A stretch of DNA of 64,000 nucleotides from positions 30,339 through 94,338 of the forward strand of contig NZ_JAWDIE010000013.1 in the NCBI RefSeq assembly GCF_037688875.1, written 5' to 3'. Position 1 is the first letter of the stretch; every line of letters starts with the position of its first letter. Source of the DNA: Amphibiibacter pelophylacis (GTDB taxonomy: Bacteria > Pseudomonadota > Gammaproteobacteria > Burkholderiales > Burkholderiaceae_C). Of this stretch, positions 59,213 to 64,000 are shown in pieces. A program made the translations under genes and the position numbers. The notes below the pieces were generated by a model. That model did not search any database and had not been told where the DNA came from. It worked only from the letters and a program-made list of their open reading frames with translations.

Positions 59213-60772
59213 ATGACTCGGGATACTTTGCTTGGCCTGCGGCGCATGGCCGTGGTCATCGTGCTGGGCTTTGCCTCCGGTCTGCCGCTGGCGCTGACCG
59301 GCCAGGCCATGCAGGCCTGGCTCAGCCAGGAGGGCCTGGACGTGGCCACCATCGGCCTGCTCAGCCTGGTCGGCCTGCCTTACACCTTCAAATTCCTCTG
59401 GGCGCCCCTGATGGACCGCTTCGAGCTGCCCTTTCTGGGCCGACGGCGCGGCTGGCTGGTGCTGTCGCAGCTGCTGCTGGCGGGCGCGCTGTGGACCATG
59501 TCAGGCACCAGCCCGCACAGCGCGCTGACGCTGTTCGCGCTGCTGGCGGTGCTGGTCGCCTTCCTGTCGGCCTCGCAGGATGTGGTCATCGACGCCTACC
59601 GCACCGACATGCTGCCGGGCAGCGAACGGGGCCTTGGCGCTTCGCTCAATGTTCTGGGTTACCGCCTGGCCATGGTGCTGTCGGGCGGTGTGGCGCTGGT
59701 CTGGACCGACCCGTCGCAGTGGTCAGCCGGGCACACAGGCTGGACCTGGCCCGAGGTCTACAAGTTCATGGCACTGCTGATGATAGGCGCAGCGGTGCTG
59801 TCGGCCATCGCGCTGCCACGTCTGCCCGAAATCGACCGCCCGCGCAGCGACGCCCGTCAGGATCTGAAAGGCTTTCTGGCCCTGCTGGCCGTGGTCGCTT
59901 TGGGCTGGGTGGCGTCCGAGCACGCCATCGGCCCGGCCGTGCGCGCGGCGCTGGGCGGCGTCATGAGCAATACGAGCCTGCCCGAAGCGCTGCAAAAGAG
60001 ATGGCTGGATCTGGTCACCCTGCTGCTGGGCCTGGGGCTGACGCTGGCGCTGGCCGCGCAGGTGATCCGCCGGGTGCGCTTCGAGACGCTGCTCAGCGGC
60101 CTGACCAACTACTTCACGGTGCCAGGCGCCGGTGTTTTCCTGGCGCTGATCGTGTTCTACAAGCTGGGCGACGCGTTTGCGGGGTCGCTGCTGACGCCTT
60201 TCCTGCTCAAAGGCATGGCGTTTGGCAGCGCCGAAGTGGGCGTGGCCAACAAGATTCTGGGGCTGTGGCTGACGATCTTCGGCGCCATTGCCGGAGGCGC
60301 TCTGATGGTGCGGCTGGGGCTGTACCGCTCGCTGCTGTTTTTTGGTGTGCTGCAGATGCTCAGCAACGTCGGCTTCTGGTGGCTGGCCGAATACGGCAAG
60401 GGCGTGATGCCGGGCGTAACGCTGCCGCCCTTCGACTGGGGCATCGTCAGCCTGGCGCATCCGACCACGCTGGATGGTGGCCTGCTCATGGTCATCGCAG
60501 CAGAGAACATCACCGGCGGCATGGGCACGGCGGCCTTCGTCGCCTTCCTGATGAGCCTGTGCAACCAGCGCTTCACCGCCACGCAGTTTGCGCTGCTGTC
60601 GGCCTTTGCTTCTGTGGGGCGCGTGTGGGTGGGGCCGCTGGCCGGGGTTCTGGCCGAAACAATCGGCTGGCCCAGCTTCTTCATGGTCTCAACCCTGTGC
60701 GCGCTGCCCGCACTGGTGATGCTGTACGCGCAGCGCGAGCGCATCCGCGCCCTGCAGTCTGACGCCAGATAA
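59213..60772 (+). CDS. ampG: AmpG-like muropeptide MFS transporter
   Basis: 519-residue inner-membrane transporter of the AmpG family importing GlcNAc-anhydroMurNAc peptides for cell-wall recycling. It has ~12-14 hydrophobic segments; conserved are LGFASGLPLALTGQAMQAWL, GLPYTFKFLWAPLMDRF, SASQDVVIDAYRTDML and the later LRGxxxG-like GFWWLAEYG and MGTAAFVAFLMSLCN. ATG at 59213 is preceded by GGAG. It converges with ruvB. Confidence 0.88.
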   Translation: MTRDTLLGLRRMAVVIVLGFASGLPLALTGQAMQAWLSQEGLDVATIGLLSLVGLPYTFKFLWAPLMDRFELPFLGRRRGWLVLSQLLLAGALWTMSGTSPHSALTLFALLAVLVAFLSASQDVVIDAYRTDMLPGSERGLGASLNVLGYRLAMVLSGGVALVWTDPSQWSAGHTGWTWPEVYKFMALLMIGAAVLSAIALPRLPEIDRPRSDARQDLKGFLALLAVVALGWVASEHAIGPAVRAALGGVMSNTSLPEALQKRWLDLVTLLLGLGLTLALAAQVIRRVRFETLLSGLTNYFTVPGAGVFLALIVFYKLGDAFAGSLLTPFLLKGMAFGSAEVGVANKILGLWLTIFGAIAGGALMVRLGLYRSLLFFGVLQMLSNVGFWWLAEYGKGVMPGVTLPPFDWGIVSLAHPTTLDGGLLMVIAAENITGGMGTAAFVAFLMSLCNQRFTATQFALLSAFASVGRVWVGPLAGVLAETIGWPSFFMVSTLCALPALVMLYAQRERIRALQSDAR

Positions 60773-60784
60773 AGCCCGGCGGGT

Positions 60785-60797
60785 GCCAGGCCCTGGC
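60785..60797. terminator. Hairpin between convergent ampG and ruvB
   Basis: GCCAG-GCC-CTGGC stem-loop centred in the 27-base gap between two convergent stops. It is symmetrical, so it could act on both transcripts, but no T tract is present. Confidence 0.35.
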
Positions 60798-60799
60798 GG

Positions 60800-61837
<1,038 letters not shown>

Positions 61838-61905
61838 GTCAGGATGTTCAGAATGAGGCCGCATGATAAGGCACCGCGCAGACACGCCACACCGCCCGCC
61901 TCTTG

Positions 61906-61911
61906 CATAAT
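61906..61911 (+). promoter_or_regulatory. -10-like hexamer next to the xseA start
   Basis: CATAAT ends six bases before the ATG of the exonuclease VII gene, with no ribosome site; a leaderless transcript is predicted. Confidence 0.4.
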
Positions 61912-61917
61912 CGGGCG

Positions 61918-63585
61918 ATGCGCCATTACCTTCAGGTCCCCTACGCCGAGAAAGACGCCGCCAAGGCGCTGGGCGCGCGCTGGGACGCTGCGCAGCGCCG
62001 CTGGTACGCGCCCGACGGCCTGAACCTCGATCCCTTCGCCGCCTGGCTGCCCACGGATTCCCAAAACACGCTGACCGAACTAGTCCCGGTGGTGCGGGAA
62101 ACGCCCGGGGCCTATGCGGCTGGGGACGATCTGGCCCTGCCCGCGGTCAGCCTGTCGCGGCTGCTTTCAGGCGTCGCGCAGGCCGTGGCGCAGGCCTACC
62201 GCAGCGGCGTGTGGACGACGGTGGAGGTGCTGCGCGTTTCGCCGCGCAACGGCCACATCTATCTGGAACTGACCGAGCGTGGCCCCGACGACCGCCAGCT
62301 CGCTCAGGCCCGCGCCGTGATCTGGGCCGGAACGGCCAGCCGCATCCTGCCGTCTTTCGAGCAGGCCACGGGCGCCAGCCTGGCGCCGGGCATCAAGCTT
62401 CTGGTGCAGGCGCGGCCCGTGTTTCACGCGCAGTATGGCTTCAGTCTGGAGATCGACGCCATCGACCCGCGCCACACGCTGGGCGATCTGGAAGCCCGCA
62501 AGCGCGAGATTCGCGCCCGACTGCGTCAGGAAGGCGTGTTCGACGCCAACCGGCAGCTTGCCGCGCCGTGGGATTACCAGTGCGTGCTGGTGGTGGCGCC
62601 GCCGGATGCGGCCGGTCTGGGCGATTTTCAGGCCGAAGCACACCGCCTGGAGCAGCATGGGCTGTGCCACTTTGTGTATGCGCACAGCCGCTTTCAGGGC
62701 GAAGGCGCCGCCGCCGGGATACGCCAGGTGCTGCTGGACGCTCTGGCTGCGCTGGAAGCGGCAGGCGAAAAACCTGACGCTGTCGCCATCGTGCGCGGTG
62801 GCGGCGCAGTCAACGATCTGGCCTGGCTCAACGAGCTGGCGCTGTCACGCACCTTATGCACCTTGAGCGTGCCGGTGCTGACGGGCATTGGTCACGAGCG
62901 TGACCAGACCACGCTGGACGAAGTCGCGCACACCGCTTATGACACGCCCAGCAAAGTCATTGCGGGCATTGAGGCGCGCATCGTGCAGCGCGCCCGCGAG
63001 GCACAGACCTTTTTTGAGACGGTCAGCGCTCAGGCGCGCCAATCCTGCTCCACAGCCAGCAGCACCTCCACGCAGTTGCGTCACAGTGTGCAGGCGAGTG
63101 CGCAGCAGCAGCTGGGGCTGTCGCGGCAGCTGAGCCAGCAGGCGCTGCACAGCGTGGACCGGCAGGCGCGCAGTGCCGTGGCAGGTGCCCGGGTCAGCGG
63201 CACGCACCTGCTTCACAGCGTGCGCAGCGCCGCCCCGGATACCGTGGCGCTGGCGCGCACGCAGTCGCGCGCATTGCACGAGGATCTGCTGCAAGCCAGC
63301 CGGTTCAGCGTTGAGCGCAGCCGCAGCGACATCCATATTCTGAAACCGGATATTCTGTGGTCCGCCCAGCGCTGCCTGGCACAAGCCCGCAGCGAGGCCA
63401 CAGCGCTGATGCGCGAAGTGGCTGGCCAGGGGCCCGAAAAAACCCTGAATCGCGGCTTTGCCCTTGTGCGCGATGCGCAGGGGCGGCCCGTTACCTCACG
63501 CCACGCAGCGCGGGCGCAAAAGCACCTGCATCTTCAGTTTCACGACGGGCCGCAATTGGCCCATGTCGAGCCGGACGCCTCATGA
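61918..63585 (+). CDS. xseA: Exonuclease VII large subunit variant with DUF5710-like N terminus
   Basis: About 555 residues, longer than typical XseA (~420-450). The first ~50 residues (YLQVPYAEKDAAKALGAR, RWYAP) match the DUF5710 pattern, a small domain seen in plasmid and mobile-element proteins. An OB-like domain follows (~80-180), then the catalytic core with VRGGGAVNDLAWLNE, TGIGHERDQTTLDEVAH and the C-terminal LNRGFALVRD. The long helical region (~370-490) is Ser/Gln/Ala/His-rich rather than the usual Arg/Leu-rich coil. ATG at 61918 is chosen; an in-frame TTG (61903) is possible. The stop overlaps xseB by 4 bases. Confidence 0.85.
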   Translation: MRHYLQVPYAEKDAAKALGARWDAAQRRWYAPDGLNLDPFAAWLPTDSQNTLTELVPVVRETPGAYAAGDDLALPAVSLSRLLSGVAQAVAQAYRSGVWTTVEVLRVSPRNGHIYLELTERGPDDRQLAQARAVIWAGTASRILPSFEQATGASLAPGIKLLVQARPVFHAQYGFSLEIDAIDPRHTLGDLEARKREIRARLRQEGVFDANRQLAAPWDYQCVLVVAPPDAAGLGDFQAEAHRLEQHGLCHFVYAHSRFQGEGAAAGIRQVLLDALAALEAAGEKPDAVAIVRGGGAVNDLAWLNELALSRTLCTLSVPVLTGIGHERDQTTLDEVAHTAYDTPSKVIAGIEARIVQRAREAQTFFETVSAQARQSCSTASSTSTQLRHSVQASAQQQLGLSRQLSQQALHSVDRQARSAVAGARVSGTHLLHSVRSAAPDTVALARTQSRALHEDLLQASRFSVERSRSDIHILKPDILWSAQRCLAQARSEATALMREVAGQGPEKTLNRGFALVRDAQGRPVTSRHAARAQKHLHLQFHDGPQLAHVEPDAS

Positions 63586-63908
63586 GCAAAACCGCATCTT
63601 CCGCTTCCAAAACCTCATTCCGTGACGCGTATGGCGTGCTTAAACAGCACGCCGAAACCTTACGCAGTCAGAAAGAGCCCAATATCGATGATCTGCTGAC
63701 GCTGGTGACCGAATCGGTGGCGGCCTACAAAATCTGTCAGGAGCGTATTGATGCTGTCGAAAAGGCACTGCAGCAAGCGCTGGACAGCGTAGATAGCCCG
63801 CCGCAGGAAGCTTCATCCGACGATACAGAAGCGCCCAAGCGATCATCCCGTAAAGACAAGGCGGTTGTAGAGCCACCGGCGGATATCGACGACGATATTC
63901 CGTTCTGA
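63582..63908 (+). CDS. xseB: Exonuclease VII small subunit-like protein with SSB-like C-terminal tip
   Basis: 108 residues. The N-terminal ~65 form the helical hairpin of the XseB family (KTSFRDAYGVLKQHAETL, NIDDLLTLVTESVAAYK). The usual small subunit is ~80 residues; this one carries a Ser/Asp/Glu/Lys-rich tail that ends DIDDDIPF, matching the C-terminal acidic tip of single-stranded DNA-binding protein (DDDIPF). It starts within the stop of xseA (ATGA). Its base composition is lower in GC than most of the window. I name it xseB from position, size and helical profile; the tail is direct reading. Confidence 0.78.
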   Translation: MSKTASSASKTSFRDAYGVLKQHAETLRSQKEPNIDDLLTLVTESVAAYKICQERIDAVEKALQQALDSVDSPPQEASSDDTEAPKRSSRKDKAVVEPPADIDDDIPF

Positions 63909-64000
63909 TCTCTCAGTTTCAAACCCTGCTCTGCGGTTATCGCCCAAAGCCTCGCACAAAATCCGTTCGCGCAAAAGGAGCAGCCCCCGAAGCACAAAGA
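63909..64000. other. Non-coding right edge
   Basis: Ninety-two bases without a credible gene. An AAAAGGAG at about 63974-63981 resembles a ribosome site, but no start codon follows at proper distance before the window ends. Confidence 0.4.

Noticed and set aside
63737..63997. Minus-strand frame at the right edge
   Set aside because: It is antisense to xseB and has no recognisable features or ribosome site.

Overview
The window is a stretch of high-GC bacterial chromosome, densely coded on both strands. Gene content suggests Burkholderiales, most likely Comamonadaceae: FlhC, MotA and MotB together with CheZ, a PabB-PabC fusion, an lptA-lptB-rpoN block, a ZapD/YacG pair, and proteins whose sequences look betaproteobacterial. 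This placement is inference from gene content; no rRNA or marker search was possible. Coding covers nearly everything, and no gap without a gene exceeds 300 bases. No insertion sequence, integrase, rRNA or CRISPR array is visible.

Layout. 1-2.4 kb: 3' part of trxB, then comM. 2.4-9.1 kb, minus strand: lptA-lptB-rpoN, an RlmL-type rRNA methyltransferase and pabBC. 9.2-11.2 kb: dacB (PBP4) and tRNA-Arg(CCT). 11.2-22.8 kb, minus strand: a tight six-gene unit reading SLBB polysaccharide export protein, MoxR AAA ATPase, metallophosphoesterase, CoxE-like VWA protein, tamA, tamB. 22.9-26.6 kb: rhlE, a fused Maf-methyltransferase gene and yceD. 26.7-31.6 kb, minus strand: ribose operon rbsD-rbsA-rbsC-rbsB-rbsR with a LacI-type operator. 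31.7-36.8 kb: putA and a Fic-domain gene. 36.9-40.7 kb, minus strand: flhC-motA-motB-cheY-cheZ, with flhD missing from its usual place. 40.8-48.9 kb: DedA protein; mutL-rluF-miaA-hypothetical; then TonB-like protein and an RNase II-type exonuclease on the minus strand. 49-54.5 kb: GGDEF-EAL protein, then a sugar-binding protein and GH13 glucosidase without transporter permeases. 54.5-56.4 kb: yacG, zapD and a double-receiver-like regulator. 56.6-61.8 kb: glutathione peroxidase, tyrB, a class II glutamine amidotransferase, an AmpG-like permease and ruvB. 61.9-63.9 kb: an unusual exonuclease VII pair (xseA-like with an N-terminal DUF5710-like domain, and an xseB-like protein ending in an SSB-like acidic tip).

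How the genes work together. Envelope biogenesis dominates the left half: LPS transport (LptA/LptB), peptidoglycan maturation (DacB), outer-membrane assembly (TamA/TamB) and an exopolysaccharide outer-membrane channel. The middle holds carbon and nitrogen uptake (ribose, proline) and motility/chemotaxis. The right half holds repair (MutL, RuvB, ExoVII), tRNA/rRNA modification (MiaA, RluF) and c-di-GMP signalling.

The points I find most unusual are: the exonuclease VII variant with the SSB-like tail; the MoxR-phosphoesterase-VWA trio translationally joined to tamA; the Maf-methyltransferase fusion; tandem 10-bp repeats in the promoter of the Fic gene; an orphan flhC and a good sigma-28 promoter before cheY; and a repeated pattern of -10-like hexamers 5-10 nt before start codons, implying leaderless transcripts.
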